Source of the DNA: Catenulispora pinisilvae
GTDB lineage: Bacteria; Actinomycetota; Actinomycetes; Streptomycetales; Catenulisporaceae
Reading direction: 5' to 3'
Length of the DNA: 54,566 nt
Assembly (NCBI RefSeq): GCF_015356865.1
Contig: NZ_JAAFZA010000050.1
Location: 1 to 54,566 of the forward strand
In this document: positions 1 to 8,699 of the stretch, in pieces
How the letters are laid out: each line of letters opens with the position of its first letter
How positions within the stretch are numbered: position 1 is the stretch's first letter
Position numbers and translations under genes: made by a program
Notes under the pieces: generated by a model
The model's input: only the letters and a program-made list of their open reading frames with translations
Told to the model about the DNA's origin: nothing
Database searches by the model: none

Positions 1-82
1 ATGCAAACGCCAGCGGTTATCCACTCATTCGCGCGCGTGCGACGATCAGTGACGTGACCGCGGTGACTAGAGTGATGGTGCG

Positions 83-124
83 ATGAGCACGCGTGGCAAG
101 CTGCGCGTATACCTGGGTGCGGCC
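83..124 (+). pseudogene. KdpD N-terminal fragment (relic)
   Basis: From the ATG at 83 the first 14 codons contain RGKLRVYLGAA, which matches from memory the conserved start of the KdpD sensor kinase just before its Walker-type loop. In KdpD the next residues are PGVGKT; here the frame breaks off into unrelated low-complexity sequence straight after the double alanine. No other KdpD part and no kdpABC gene is visible, so this is either a relic or a chance match to a short motif. Confidence 0.35.
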
Positions 125-510
125 ACCTGGTCCTGCCGACGCACCGCGGCGTGGGGTTTCCGGCCTACGTCCGGCGGGAGAACGGATCCGCGGAGGGCGA
201 GCCGCTGGTCCACGTCCCGCTGCCGGGGCGCCAAGGTGCGGAGTCGCTCTGTGACGACCGGCTCGTCGCCCCGGAGTTCGTGGCGGGTCTCCGGACTTAC
301 TGTTCAGCGGGGTGGCGTTCTTCGCTGAGCGCGGCGGCGAGCTGGTCAACAACATAGCTGGCCGACGAGGCGACTGCCGTGTGGGGCGGCGAGTCGCTTG
401 CGAGCGGCCAAACCTGGGCGCCGGCCGTACGGGCCGGCGCCCAGGCATACATACCGGGACCGAGCGCCTGAGGGCGTCCGCGCCCACCCCCACGAAACGA
501 GGTCGAGACG
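125..510. other. no intact gene; probably decayed sequence
   Basis: About 390 bases without a convincing gene. Several short open stretches exist on the + strand, such as the one ending at 357 and another from about 357 to 471, but each is interrupted by a stop or lacks a start. I see no RNA gene or strong repeat here. Confidence 0.4.
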
Positions 511-1275
511 ATGTGTGATCGGACCAGGTTCGCCGAAGCGGTGCGGACGGTCCAGACGGTACGGACGGTACGGATCACCGAGCCGATCGGCTACAGCCCG
601 CCGATGGCCGCCGGTGCCGCCCTGAGCGACCGGCACGCCGCCGTCGAGGGCCGGCCGGAGCAGTTCGACCTGCTGGGCCGCACCTGGACCCTGCTACCCG
701 GGGTGTTCGCCCCCATCCACACCACCACGACGGAACTATTCTCCAGCTGGCTGCCATTCCCGGTCGGCGGCTCGTTCCTGGAGATCGGCTCCGGCGCCGG
801 GGTCACGGCCGTGACCGCCGCGCTCACCGGCTGCGCGCGGGTCACCGCCCTGGACATCTCCTCGGCGGCGGTCCGGAACACGGCGGCGAACGCCGAGCGG
901 CACGGCGTGGCCGACCGCGTCCGGGTCCTGCGCAGCGATCTGTTCGACGCCCTGGACACCGACGGGCAGTACGACGTCATCTACTGGAACTCCAACGTCA
1001 TCGACGCACCGCCGGAGTTCGAGTACCTGGACGAGCTCCAATGGGCCTTCTTCGACCGCGACTACGCCATCCACAGCAGATTCCTGAGCCAGGGCCCGAA
1101 GCTACTCACCCCGCACGGCCGCATGTTCCTGGGCTTCAACACCCTCGGCAACAAGGAACGGCTGCGGGTCATGGCCGACGGGCTCGGCCTGGAGCTGACC
1201 ACGTTCCGGCGGCAGGCCGGCGAGGTCGGCGGGATCGGGGTCGAGCTGTGTCTGCTGGAGGTTTTGGTCGGCTGA
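511..1275 (+). CDS. class I SAM-dependent methyltransferase (PrmC/HemK-like fold)
   Basis: This 254-aa protein has a Rossmann-type methyltransferase core. The SAM-binding motif I reads EIGSGAGV at about residue 90, followed by an acidic motif II (VTALDISSAAV). The motif IV position, NPPY in PrmC-type enzymes, reads NSN here, so glutamine or N6-adenine methylation cannot be assumed. The ATG at 511 is preceded by a GAGG element with suitable spacing. The N-terminus carries short repeated V-R-T-V units from a tandemly repeated stretch of DNA. The gene stands alone, with a convergent regulator downstream. The substrate is unknown; a small molecule or a protein are both possible. Confidence 0.75.
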   Translation: MCDRTRFAEAVRTVQTVRTVRITEPIGYSPPMAAGAALSDRHAAVEGRPEQFDLLGRTWTLLPGVFAPIHTTTTELFSSWLPFPVGGSFLEIGSGAGVTAVTAALTGCARVTALDISSAAVRNTAANAERHGVADRVRVLRSDLFDALDTDGQYDVIYWNSNVIDAPPEFEYLDELQWAFFDRDYAIHSRFLSQGPKLLTPHGRMFLGFNTLGNKERLRVMADGLGLELTTFRRQAGEVGGIGVELCLLEVLVG

Positions 1276-1358
1276 CGGCGGCGGGTCCTTTGCGCCGGGG
1301 CCCTTGTGCGCAACGGTTTCGAGCCTTGCCCCTACCTCGGTGCCTCCACCTCGGCGTC

Positions 1359-3431
1359 CTACCTCGGCCCGCTGGACACGAGTACGAACCGGGCGATCTC
1401 CACGCGCGACCCGATGGCCAGCTTGCGGAAGATGTTCCGCAGGTGGAACTTCACCGTCTCCGGCGAGCACCGGATCCGCTTGGCGATCTGCTGGTTGGTC
1501 AGGCCTTGCACCACGAGCCGGGCCACGGTCTGTTCGCGGCGGCTGAGGACCGACCACTTCTTGGCCGCCGCGGCGTCGGGTTCGGGCATGGGCACGGCGG
1601 GCGAGCCGGGTTGTGCCTCGCCCTGCGGCTGCTCGGCGGTCAGGAGCGCGGCGTCGGCGTCCAGGCGTTGCTCCAGTGTTTCATTGAGATCAGCCCACAG
1701 CGACAGGTACTTCTCCGACGTCGCGGTGTCCCCGAGGGCCAGCGCGATCCCGGCCAGGCAGCGATAGGCCGCGGCCTCTATCTCCTGCCAGCCCGCGTTC
1801 AGGCCGAGCGCGACAGTGCGCTGATAGTGGTCCTCGGCCTCGGCGAGCCGGTCGGAGGCGAAGGCGGCCATGCCCAGGCTCAGGTGCATCGCGGCCTGGG
1901 CCCGCAGGTTCCGCGCGCCCTGTGCGGCGGCCAGCCCGATCTCGGCCATCCGGATCCAGTCGCGCAGGCGGCGGCGTTGCTGGTAGTAGCCGCGCAGGGC
2001 GTCCGGGACGGTCCAGCACACGGCCGGGTCGCCGAAGCGGCGGTGGTGCCGGACCAGGGCGAGCAGGTTGTGGCGCTCGGCGTCCAGCCAGGCCAGGGCG
2101 GCTTCGCGGTGGGCCGGGGCTGGGGTCGGGACCGGGACGGTGTCGCGAGGGCTTCTGGTCGTCCGGCGGTGGTCGGCGATCGACGGTGTGGCGGTGTGTC
2201 CAGTCACGGTCGCAATCGCGGTCTCGCCGGTCCGCTCGGTCTCGCGAGCCTCGCCGACGCCGTCGGGCCCAGCGCCTTCGCCAGAGGCCGCGAGCGCGCC
2301 GGCGTCACCGATCTCGGCGGCCGGCAAGCGGACCATGGCCGGATCCACCAGATCCGCCGCGGCCCGCACCCGGCCCAGCAGCCAACGCAGATGCCCGGCC
2401 TCGGCGGCGCGGACCGTATCAGCGTCCTCATCGGCGGCCAGCCGGTCGGCGGCGAACAGCCGGGCCAGCGAGTGCAGGCTGTAGCGGCCGGGCTCGGATT
2501 CGGCGCGGACCACGCTGCGGTCGGCCATCCGGTCCAGCGCCTCCTGCGCCTCCTCCCGGGTGATCCCGGCGACCCGCGCCGCGGCCTCCGGGCAGAAGTC
2601 GTAGCCGCGCAGCAGCGCCAGGCGCCGGAACACCTCGCGGTCGGGGCCGTCCAGGGCTTCGTAGGAGGAGGTCAGGACGCCCTGCACGGTGATGTCGCCG
2701 GCGGTGAGCCGCTTGAGCCGGCGGCGCTCGTCGCGGAGTTGGTCGCAGAGGTCGTCGACGCTCATCTGCGGCCGGGACAGCAGGCGCGCGGCCGCGATGC
2801 GGATCGCCAGCGGCAGGTATCCGCACAGCGCCAGCAGGCCGTCCACGTCCTCCTTGCCGGTCCAGCGCGGACCCAGCGCCCGGGCCAGCATGGCCGCCGC
2901 CTCGGCGTCCGGCATCGGCCCGAGCCGCAGCGGCAGCGCCCCGGCCAGGCCGCCGAGCCAGTTGCGGCTGGTGACGATGGCCAGCGCGTCCGGGCCGGCC
3001 GGCAGCAGCGGCCGGACCTGCGCCTCGTCGGCGGCGTCGTCCAGGACCACCAGGCAGCGCTGTCCGGCCAGCGCGGTGCGGAACATCCCGACCAACTCGT
3101 CCTGGTCCTCCGGCAGCGGGCCGGTGGCGCCCAGGGCGCGCAGGAAGCGGCGCAGCACGTCCGGGACCGGGGTCGGCACGCCGGTGTAGCCGCCGAGGTC
3201 GGCGTACAGATGCGCGTCCGGGAAGGAGTCGCCGGCCAGCCGGGCGGCGCGCACCGCCAGCGCGGTCTTGCCGGTGCCGCCCGAGCCGGTCAGCACGAAC
3301 AACGCGGCGGCGTGAGAGGGGAACGTCGCAGGGTTGGTGAGCGCGGCCAGCTCGCAGAGCCGTCCGGTGAAGTCGGTGGTGTCCGGCGGCAACAACCGGG
3401 CGCGCGTCGGCGCCCAGTCGAGAGCTCGCAT
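1359..3431 (-). CDS. NB-ARC ATPase / LuxR-type transcriptional regulator
   Basis: This 690-aa cytoplasmic regulator starts with an STAND-type NTPase. Its P-loop GSGGTGKTALAV lies near residue 48, a Walker B-like LVVLDDAAD follows, and a sensor region (AIVTSRNWL) is like that of AfsR-family proteins. A helical, probably TPR-like middle region follows. The last 65 residues form a LuxR helix-turn-helix (LSRREQTVARLV, LTNQQIAKRI, SPETVKFHLRNIFRKL). Unlike AfsR it has no N-terminal SARP DNA-binding domain; DNA binding is at the C-terminus. I chose the ATG at 3431 because GGGGGG sits just upstream of it; a longer frame reaches 3494. Target genes cannot be told from the context. Confidence 0.85.
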   Translation of the reverse strand: MRALDWAPTRARLLPPDTTDFTGRLCELAALTNPATFPSHAAALFVLTGSGGTGKTALAVRAARLAGDSFPDAHLYADLGGYTGVPTPVPDVLRRFLRALGATGPLPEDQDELVGMFRTALAGQRCLVVLDDAADEAQVRPLLPAGPDALAIVTSRNWLGGLAGALPLRLGPMPDAEAAAMLARALGPRWTGKEDVDGLLALCGYLPLAIRIAAARLLSRPQMSVDDLCDQLRDERRRLKRLTAGDITVQGVLTSSYEALDGPDREVFRRLALLRGYDFCPEAAARVAGITREEAQEALDRMADRSVVRAESEPGRYSLHSLARLFAADRLAADEDADTVRAAEAGHLRWLLGRVRAAADLVDPAMVRLPAAEIGDAGALAASGEGAGPDGVGEARETERTGETAIATVTGHTATPSIADHRRTTRSPRDTVPVPTPAPAHREAALAWLDAERHNLLALVRHHRRFGDPAVCWTVPDALRGYYQQRRRLRDWIRMAEIGLAAAQGARNLRAQAAMHLSLGMAAFASDRLAEAEDHYQRTVALGLNAGWQEIEAAAYRCLAGIALALGDTATSEKYLSLWADLNETLEQRLDADAALLTAEQPQGEAQPGSPAVPMPEPDAAAAKKWSVLSRREQTVARLVVQGLTNQQIAKRIRCSPETVKFHLRNIFRKLAIGSRVEIARFVLVSSGPR

Positions 3432-3655
3432 GCTCCCCCCTGGCAAGAGGTCTGATTTCACCTCGTTTTGCCGAGGCGGTGCTTTGGGAACCAATGTTCA
3501 GTTCTTGTGAAGAGTATCGCACAGGGGGTTATCGGTGGCTACTGAGAATGATCTGAGAATCGCTCACTGTTGCCGAATCGGCCGCCGGCTGGCGGGTTTG
3601 TCGCAATCGTCCGAGGAAAGGCTCTGATCAGGCCAAGATCAGGGAACTGTCATGC

Positions 3656-4201
3656 TCAGCCGATGACGATTGTGGCGGGGATCACCTTTCGCGCGCCCTC
3701 GTGCGGCCCGACGGTGCGGTTGCCCGCCCCACCCGGCACCGCGGGTTGGGAGAAGGTGGCGCCGAGCGCGGCCAGGAACTTGCGGCCGGGAACCCAGCCC
3801 TCGACGACGTGCGTGCTGATCTGCGCGATGTCCTGCTCGACCGCCGCCGCCGAAAGCGCCCCGGCCACCGCCCGCCCGATCCCGAGCCGCCGGTACTCCG
3901 GGCGGATCAGGAACGTCCCGATCCCGACCGAGGCGGTGTGCGGGTACTGACGCAGGGCGTCGACGAACCCGACCACTTCCCGCGCCGCCTCGATGACCAG
4001 CAGCACCTTGTCTTCGAAGTCGCACCCCTCCGGTAGCGAGTAGTAGGCGCTCTGCACGTCGCCGGGTGCGGACGGCTGGCCGGTCGCGGCCAGGAACCAG
4101 TCGTCGGAGGCGGCGAAGACGGCCAGCACCGCCGGCTCGTCGGCGGGCTCCAGGTCACGGATGACGACCGGGTGGCCGTCCACGGAGAGATCGATGCGCA
4201 T
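3656..4201 (-). CDS. GNAT family N-acetyltransferase
   Basis: A 181-aa protein with a GNAT core. The acetyl-CoA pyrophosphate-binding motif A reads RPEYRRLGIGRAV at about residues 100-112, preceded by the strand VGIGTFLI. The N-terminus VVIRDLEPADEPAV is typical of GNAT enzymes. It may acetylate an amine on a small molecule or a protein N-terminus; nothing nearby points to the acceptor. It runs away from the EF-G-like gene across a 384-bp divergent spacer. Confidence 0.8.
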   Translation of the reverse strand: MRIDLSVDGHPVVIRDLEPADEPAVLAVFAASDDWFLAATGQPSAPGDVQSAYYSLPEGCDFEDKVLLVIEAAREVVGFVDALRQYPHTASVGIGTFLIRPEYRRLGIGRAVAGALSAAAVEQDIAQISTHVVEGWVPGRKFLAALGATFSQPAVPGGAGNRTVGPHEGARKVIPATIVIG

Positions 4202-4279
4202 GAAACCAGTTTCCCCCGTCCCGCCGATCAGCTAGCCTCGCGGCAACACGTTCGCACGTTCCGATGATGGGGAGGGATC

Positions 4280-4378
4280 ATGACCCGCGGCACTTCCGCC
4301 ATCCTCGCCTCCCGGCACCCCTTCGACGTGATCCTGGTGTCTTCGCCGGCTCGGCGCCGGCTGCGCGGCCTGCGCTGA
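4280..4378 (+). CDS. possible 32-aa leader peptide upstream of the EF-G paralogue
   Basis: A short open frame starts with ATG at 4280 directly after GGGGAGGGATC, one of the strongest ribosome binding sites in the window, and stops at 4378. The peptide is basic at its end (ARRRLRGLR). It lies about 200 bases ahead of the EF-G-like gene on the same strand, with hairpins between them. That layout is what a translation-coupled attenuator would look like, as known for some ribosomal-protection genes. The frame could also be non-coding; no homologue is recognised. Confidence 0.4.
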   Translation: MTRGTSAILASRHPFDVILVSSPARRRLRGLR

Positions 4379-4386
4379 GACCTCTC

Positions 4387-4478
4387 CCGGACTTCATCCG
4401 GCCTCTGACAGAGTTGATGTTCAGGGTCTGATTCGGCTGCCTTTCTCGCTTTTCCCGCCTTCCTCGGGCTTTCGCCCG
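4387..4478 (+). promoter_or_regulatory. hairpins in the 5' leader of the EF-G-like gene
   Basis: Two compact inverted repeats lie between the small leader frame and the GTPase gene. The first is CCGGA-CTTCA-TCCGG at 4387-4401. The second is CGGGC-TTTC-GCCCG at 4465-4478, in a pyrimidine-rich stretch. They could form alternative mRNA structures linked to leader translation. This is inferred from the sequence alone. Confidence 0.35.
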
Positions 4479-4585
4479 CGGCTGTGCGGCGGCCGAGTCC
4501 GGGCATCGCGCTGTCCTGATCCACCGCGACCGCCGGGCGACCGGCGCCGCGGATCGCACAGCGAAATCCGAAGGATCGATCCATC

Positions 4586-6598
4586 ATGCGGGCAAACCTG
4601 ACCCGGCGTTCCCTGTCCCTGGTCCGCAACCTGGGCATCCTGGCGCACGTGGACGCCGGGAAGACCACCGTCACCGAACGCGTGCTGTTCCTGACCGGCG
4701 CCGTGCACAAGCGCGGCGAGGTGCACGACGGCACCACCGTCACCGACTTCGACCCGCAGGAGCGCAAGCGCGGCATCACGATCTTCGCCGCGGCCGTCAG
4801 CTGCGACTGGGCCGGGCACCGGCTGAACCTCATCGACACCCCCGGGCACGTCGACTTCTCCGCCGAGGTGGAGCGGGCGCTGCGGGTGCTGGACGGCGCC
4901 GTCGCGGTGTTCGACGCGGTGGCCGGGGTCGAGCCGCAGAGCGAGGCGGTGTGGCGGCTGGCCGACCGGTACGGCGTGCCCCGGATCGCCTTCGTGAACA
5001 AGATGGACCGGACCGGCGCCGATCTCGACGCGGCGGTGGAGTCCATCCGCCAGCGGCTGCACGCGGTGCCGCTGGCGGTGCAGCTGCCGATCGGGAGCGA
5101 GGGGGAGTTCGAGGGTGTCGTCGACCTGGTCCGAATGCGGGCTCTGACATGGGCTGACGGCACCATGGCCGAAGGCGTGGTTCCTGAGGCGCTGGCGGAC
5201 GAGGCCGGCCGGCGTCGGCGGAGGCTGGAGGAGGCTGTCGCCGAGCGGCATGCGGCGGCGCTGGAGGAGTTCGCCGAGCGGTCGCAGCTCTCTGCGGAGA
5301 CGTTGGGAGCGGCGCTGCGCGATCTGACTGCTTCCGGTGAGGTCGTCGTCGTGCTGTGCGGTGCGGCGTACAAGGACCGGGGGATCGAGCCGCTGCTGGA
5401 CGCGGTGGTCGACTACCTGCCTTCGCCTCTGGACCGGTCGGATGCCGATCCGGAGCAGCCTTTGGCGGCGCTGGTGTTCAAGGTGCAGGCGACTGGCACT
5501 GGCCGGCTGACGTTCGTGCGGCTGTACTCCGGGACCCTGCGCAAGGGCGATTCGGTCCTGGACGTCGGCGCCGGGCGGACCGAGCGGGTCGGGCGGATCC
5601 TGCGGGTGCAGGCCGACCGGCACAGCGAGGTCGACCAGGCGGTGGCCGGTGACATCGTCGCCCTGGTCGGGCCGAAGCACGCGGTGACCGGCGCGACGTT
5701 GGCCGCGCCCGAAGCCCCGGTCCTGCTGGAGTCTTCGGGTTCGGGTTCGGGCGAGCCGGTGGTGTCGGTCGCGGTCGAGGCGGACCGCAACGCCGACACC
5801 GGCCGGTTGGCGGCGGCGCTGGCGCGGGCGGTCGAGGAGGATCCGTCCCTGTCGGTCCGCACCGACCCCGAGACCGGCCAGACATTGTTGTCAGGACTGG
5901 GCGAGCTGCACTTGGAGGTGGCAGTGGAGAAGATCAGGCAGGAGAAGGAGATCGCCGTGACCGTCGGGCGCCCGCAGGTGGCGCTGCGCGAAGCGGTGGT
6001 GTCGGGCGTGACCGGCTTCGTCTACCGGCACGTCAAACAGGAAGGCGGCTCCGGCCAGTGGGCACACGTGGTCCTGGAAGTCAGCCCCCTGACCGACACC
6101 CTCGGCGCCACGGGCTTCACCTTCGAATCCCGCGTCACCGGCGGCCGCGTCCCCCGCGAGTACATCCGCGCGGTCGAAGCCGGCTGCCGCGACGCCCTGA
6201 CCACCGGCCCCCTGGCCGGCCACCCGGTGACGGGCCTGCGCGTGGTGCTCCTCGACGGGGCCACCCACGTGAAGGACTCCTCGGAGATGGCCTTCCGCAC
6301 AGCAGGGCTGATGGGCCTGCGCGCAGCGCTGCGAGCCAGCACCCTGACGGTGCTGGAACCGGTGGCGGAGCTGACGGTCACCACCCCGGACGACACGGTC
6401 GGCACCGTCCTCGGCGACCTGGCCGCCCGCCGAGGCCGCGTCACGGACTCCACGAGCCGGGGCACCACGGCGGTGGTCACCGCGACCATCCCGCTGGCGC
6501 AGGTCTTCGGCTACGCCACGCGCCTGCGCAGCCGCACACAAGGCCGCGGGGCCTTCACGATGCGGTCGGCGGGGTACGCGCCGGTGGCCGGTGGGTGA
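4586..6598 (+). CDS. elongation factor G-like GTPase (EF-G paralogue)
   Basis: This 670-aa translational GTPase shows every G-domain motif: G1 AHVDAGKTT near residue 20, the switch region with RGITI, G3 DTPGHVDF and G4 NKMD. Domain II follows, and domain IV has the EF-G-type GRPQVALRE and GGSGQWAHV; the C-terminal part ends with the VKDSSEMAF helix region and domain V. It is about 30 residues shorter than housekeeping EF-G and no rpsL, rpsG or tuf gene is adjacent, so it is a stand-alone paralogue. Such paralogues may act in ribosome recycling, stress or ribosome-targeting antibiotic tolerance. The domain IV sequence looks more like EF-G than like TetM-type ribosomal protection proteins. Confidence 0.85.
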   Translation: MRANLTRRSLSLVRNLGILAHVDAGKTTVTERVLFLTGAVHKRGEVHDGTTVTDFDPQERKRGITIFAAAVSCDWAGHRLNLIDTPGHVDFSAEVERALRVLDGAVAVFDAVAGVEPQSEAVWRLADRYGVPRIAFVNKMDRTGADLDAAVESIRQRLHAVPLAVQLPIGSEGEFEGVVDLVRMRALTWADGTMAEGVVPEALADEAGRRRRRLEEAVAERHAAALEEFAERSQLSAETLGAALRDLTASGEVVVVLCGAAYKDRGIEPLLDAVVDYLPSPLDRSDADPEQPLAALVFKVQATGTGRLTFVRLYSGTLRKGDSVLDVGAGRTERVGRILRVQADRHSEVDQAVAGDIVALVGPKHAVTGATLAAPEAPVLLESSGSGSGEPVVSVAVEADRNADTGRLAAALARAVEEDPSLSVRTDPETGQTLLSGLGELHLEVAVEKIRQEKEIAVTVGRPQVALREAVVSGVTGFVYRHVKQEGGSGQWAHVVLEVSPLTDTLGATGFTFESRVTGGRVPREYIRAVEAGCRDALTTGPLAGHPVTGLRVVLLDGATHVKDSSEMAFRTAGLMGLRAALRASTLTVLEPVAELTVTTPDDTVGTVLGDLAARRGRVTDSTSRGTTAVVTATIPLAQVFGYATRLRSRTQGRGAFTMRSAGYAPVAGG

Positions 6599-6613
6599 GG
6601 CTGGGAGCCGGGC

Positions 6614-6647
6614 CCGGCCGGCCTGTCCTTCGGGACGGGTCGGCTGG
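6614..6647. terminator. bidirectional-looking hairpin with TTCG loop
   Basis: A nearly continuous 15-bp stem (with G-T pairs) closes a TTCG tetraloop at 6629-6632. It lies between the convergent ends of the EF-G-like gene and the next gene. There is no T-tract, which is usual for actinomycete terminators. Confidence 0.6.
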
Positions 6648-6678
6648 ACCCCGGCCCGGACCGGGGCCGCTCGGCCGA

Positions 6679-7212
6679 TCAGCGCTTTCGCGCCGCCTTA
6701 CGCGCCGCCTTGTCCCGCGATTCGAAGTCGTGCACCACAACTTGCATGACCCTCGCCAATGCCCGCCTCGCCGCGTTGGCCTCCTTGTTTACCGCATGCC
6801 GTTCGACCTGGCCTTGCAGGGCTGCGATATGCGCTTCGAATGCTGTGGCCGCCATCAGGCAGCGAAGACGTAGTATCTCGGGGCCGTCGCGCAGCTCGGA
6901 GCCGATCAGCAGGACCACAAGCAGGGCCTGCACGATCTCGTCGTAACGAACGTCCACATCGGCTTCGGGAACCAGCGCCTCCACATCCGCATGCTCGGCG
7001 ATGATCCGCAGCGCGGCGTCCAGGTCCGCCTCGCGTTCCGACGGCTCGGCCGCCACCGCTCGCCTGAGCAGCGGCCCCGCGTCCTCGGCGCCGACCGCGT
7101 CGAGCAGCGCCAGCACCTCGAGTGCGTGCGAGCCGAGCAGGGCGTCGAGGCCTGCGGACGCGGTCGGGACTCCGTCGAGCGCCGATTCGAAGGTCGACCA
7201 GGCCATGGGCAT
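6679..7212 (-). CDS. hypothetical protein, acidic helical with basic C-terminus
   Basis: I do not recognise this 177-aa protein. It is rich in Ala, Leu and Glu and looks mainly helical. The C-terminal 30 residues turn basic (SRDKAARKAARKR), which could bind nucleic acid or mark a coiled-coil end. A short hydrophobic run (ALLVVLLIGS) near residue 95 is more like a buried helix than a membrane span. The ATG at 7212 follows AGGA with good spacing. It lies 49 bp downstream of another unknown gene on the same strand, so the two probably form an operon. Confidence 0.6.
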   Translation of the reverse strand: MPMAWSTFESALDGVPTASAGLDALLGSHALEVLALLDAVGAEDAGPLLRRAVAAEPSEREADLDAALRIIAEHADVEALVPEADVDVRYDEIVQALLVVLLIGSELRDGPEILRLRCLMAATAFEAHIAALQGQVERHAVNKEANAARRALARVMQVVVHDFESRDKAARKAARKR

Positions 7213-7261
7213 GTGGCGGTCCTATCAGTCCCCGTCGAAGCCGGGCAAGCCACGACTGGCG

Positions 7262-7864
7262 TCAGGATCCGGCGGCCCGGACCTTCCGCAGCGCGCGCAC
7301 CTGCGCCCGCGACGTGACCCGGATCAGCTTCTCCGGGTACTCGTCCTCGGCGATCGCCAAGCTGGTCGGCTTCATCGCGGTCCGGCTGGCGGTGGCGAGC
7401 GGCAGAAGGTCGAGCGCGCTGCGGTGCCGACGTTTATCCCGCGCGCTGCGGATCCACTTCCAGACCCTGTCGAGATCGAGGCGCGGGGGCCGGGGCCGGC
7501 GCGGGCCGGCGATGAAGTCGATCCAGTCGGTCTCGACCGAGACGACCGCTTCGGCGCGTGCCAGGAAGTACTCGGCCCAGACTTCCCCTTCGGCGATCCA
7601 GCGGTCGGCGGCGGCCGGCCTCGTGGCTTCGGCGGCTAGTTCGGCCAGTTCCAGTTCGTCCCGCGTCGCGTTGCGGGCGAAGCGGCGGACCGGCGGCAAG
7701 CCGAGGCCCTGCGGGAAGTAGAGGTCCAGCATGCTCTGACCGATGAGCGGGCTGAGAACCACGACCCTGGCGCAGCCCCCGCCGATCAACCGCTCCCGCA
7801 ACTCCGCATCGTGGTGCAGCGGGTAGTTCGCCTCTTCCCACGGATCGTCGTACATGAGCGGCAC
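7262..7864 (-). CDS. hypothetical protein, upstream partner of 6679-7212
   Basis: An unrecognised 200-aa soluble protein. The N-terminus is acidic and aromatic (MYDDPWEEANYPLH), the middle holds VVVLSPLIGQSMLDLYFPQG, and an Arg/Lys-rich segment (RRPRPPRLDLDRVWKWI) follows. No signal peptide or membrane segment is seen. The start may be GTG at 7864 or the ATG three codons further in at 7855; neither has a strong ribosome binding site. It is followed on the same strand by the helical unknown gene. Confidence 0.55.
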   Translation of the reverse strand: MPLMYDDPWEEANYPLHHDAELRERLIGGGCARVVVLSPLIGQSMLDLYFPQGLGLPPVRRFARNATRDELELAELAAEATRPAAADRWIAEGEVWAEYFLARAEAVVSVETDWIDFIAGPRRPRPPRLDLDRVWKWIRSARDKRRHRSALDLLPLATASRTAMKPTSLAIAEDEYPEKLIRVTSRAQVRALRKVRAAGS

Positions 7865-7964
7865 AGTTTCCGCTCACACGTTCAGCTCCCGATTCCCTCC
7901 CACCTGCCGGCGAGATGTGGGCGAGATGGCGCGGTTCATGGTGCCGGCCCACGAGGCCGGTTCC

Positions 7965-8002
7965 CGCGCAGGCCCCTGAGCGTGTGCTCGGGGGCCTGCG
8001 CG
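7965..8002 (-). terminator. strong inverted repeat after the SnoaL-like gene
   Basis: Perfect 12-bp arms (CGCGCAGGCCCC and its complement) plus an inner GAGC/GCTC stem enclose a GTGT loop. The element sits 28 bp beyond the stop of the minus-strand SnoaL-like gene, where a transcript end is expected. Confidence 0.7.
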
Positions 8003-8029
8003 GCGGACGGTTTCCTCGGTGCGTGTATG

Positions 8030-8434
8030 TCAGGCGAAGAAGTCGTCCTTGGCCTTCTGGTCGCCGGCGTAGTTGGTGATCTGCGTGATTTTTCCGTCGG
8101 TGACGGTGAAGGCCTGCGCCTCGCGGATGTCGAGCGAGCGGCCGGGCGCGCCGGCACTGTGGCGTTGCACCCGGATCACGGCGAGCACCTGGTCTCCGGA
8201 GGCGGCGACGGTTTCGGGCTCGATCGTGATGCCGTCGGCGAGACTCTGGATGGAGGAGAAGTAGGACGCGACGTTCTGCTTGCCCTTGTGCTCGCGGGCG
8301 TGCGCGTGGTGGCTGCCGGAGACGTTCAGGCGCACGCGGTCGCCGAGCAGCGTCTCGGCGACGTGCGCCGTGTCCCCCTTGCTCAGCGCGGCGTAGAGCT
8401 CCCGGACGATCGCGATGTTGGACTGTTCGGACAT
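8030..8434 (-). CDS. SnoaL-like / NTF2-fold protein
   Basis: A 134-aa protein with the pattern of a SnoaL-like ketosteroid-isomerase fold: an N-terminal helix pair (IAIVRELYAALSKGD), an SGSHHAHAREHKGK segment and the late strand pattern AQAFTVTDGKITQITNYAGD. Family members are small isomerases, cyclases or ligand-binding domains. The ATG at 8434 is chosen because GGAGGGG lies just upstream; the frame extends to 8458 without a better site. It is followed by a strong terminator and appears monocistronic. The substrate is unknown; a link to the neighbouring diterpene genes is possible but not shown. Confidence 0.75.
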   Translation of the reverse strand: MSEQSNIAIVRELYAALSKGDTAHVAETLLGDRVRLNVSGSHHAHAREHKGKQNVASYFSSIQSLADGITIEPETVAASGDQVLAVIRVQRHSAGAPGRSLDIREAQAFTVTDGKITQITNYAGDQKAKDDFFA

Positions 8435-8699
8435 GGTGCCCCTCCCTGGGTCACACATACCTGGCGCGCAAGGGCGTGAAGCCCCGTCGGCAAAGCCTGG
8501 CCGGAATCCGGGACTGCCCGTCAGATGGTTACACAGGAGATCGAGACGGATACCGTGCGCTTACGGGCCATCCTCCTCGCACCCCGGGTGCGACGCAAGG
8601 GTGGTTGGCGCCAAGTTGCTCAGAACCCTGATTTACGTCACCGCACGCAGAACCCTTACTGTCGGAACCCCGCGAGTTCGGCCGAAGTGGAGGCGCGCC

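Noticed and set aside
1041..3455. An 804-codon plus-strand open frame
   Set aside because: It lies opposite the NB-ARC/LuxR gene and overlaps the methyltransferase; its product is low-complexity Gly/Arg/Gln text, typical of a GC-rich antisense frame.
4586..6598. TetM/OtrA-type tetracycline resistance protein
   Set aside because: The protein shares its domain IV and C-terminal motifs with EF-G, including GGSGQ and VKDSSEMAF; the evidence favours an EF-G paralogue, though a role in antibiotic tolerance is not excluded.
6906..7253. 115-codon minus-strand frame over the unknown gene pair
   Set aside because: It is Arg/Ser/Thr-rich in a frame shifted from the better-supported 177-aa gene and lacks a good start site.
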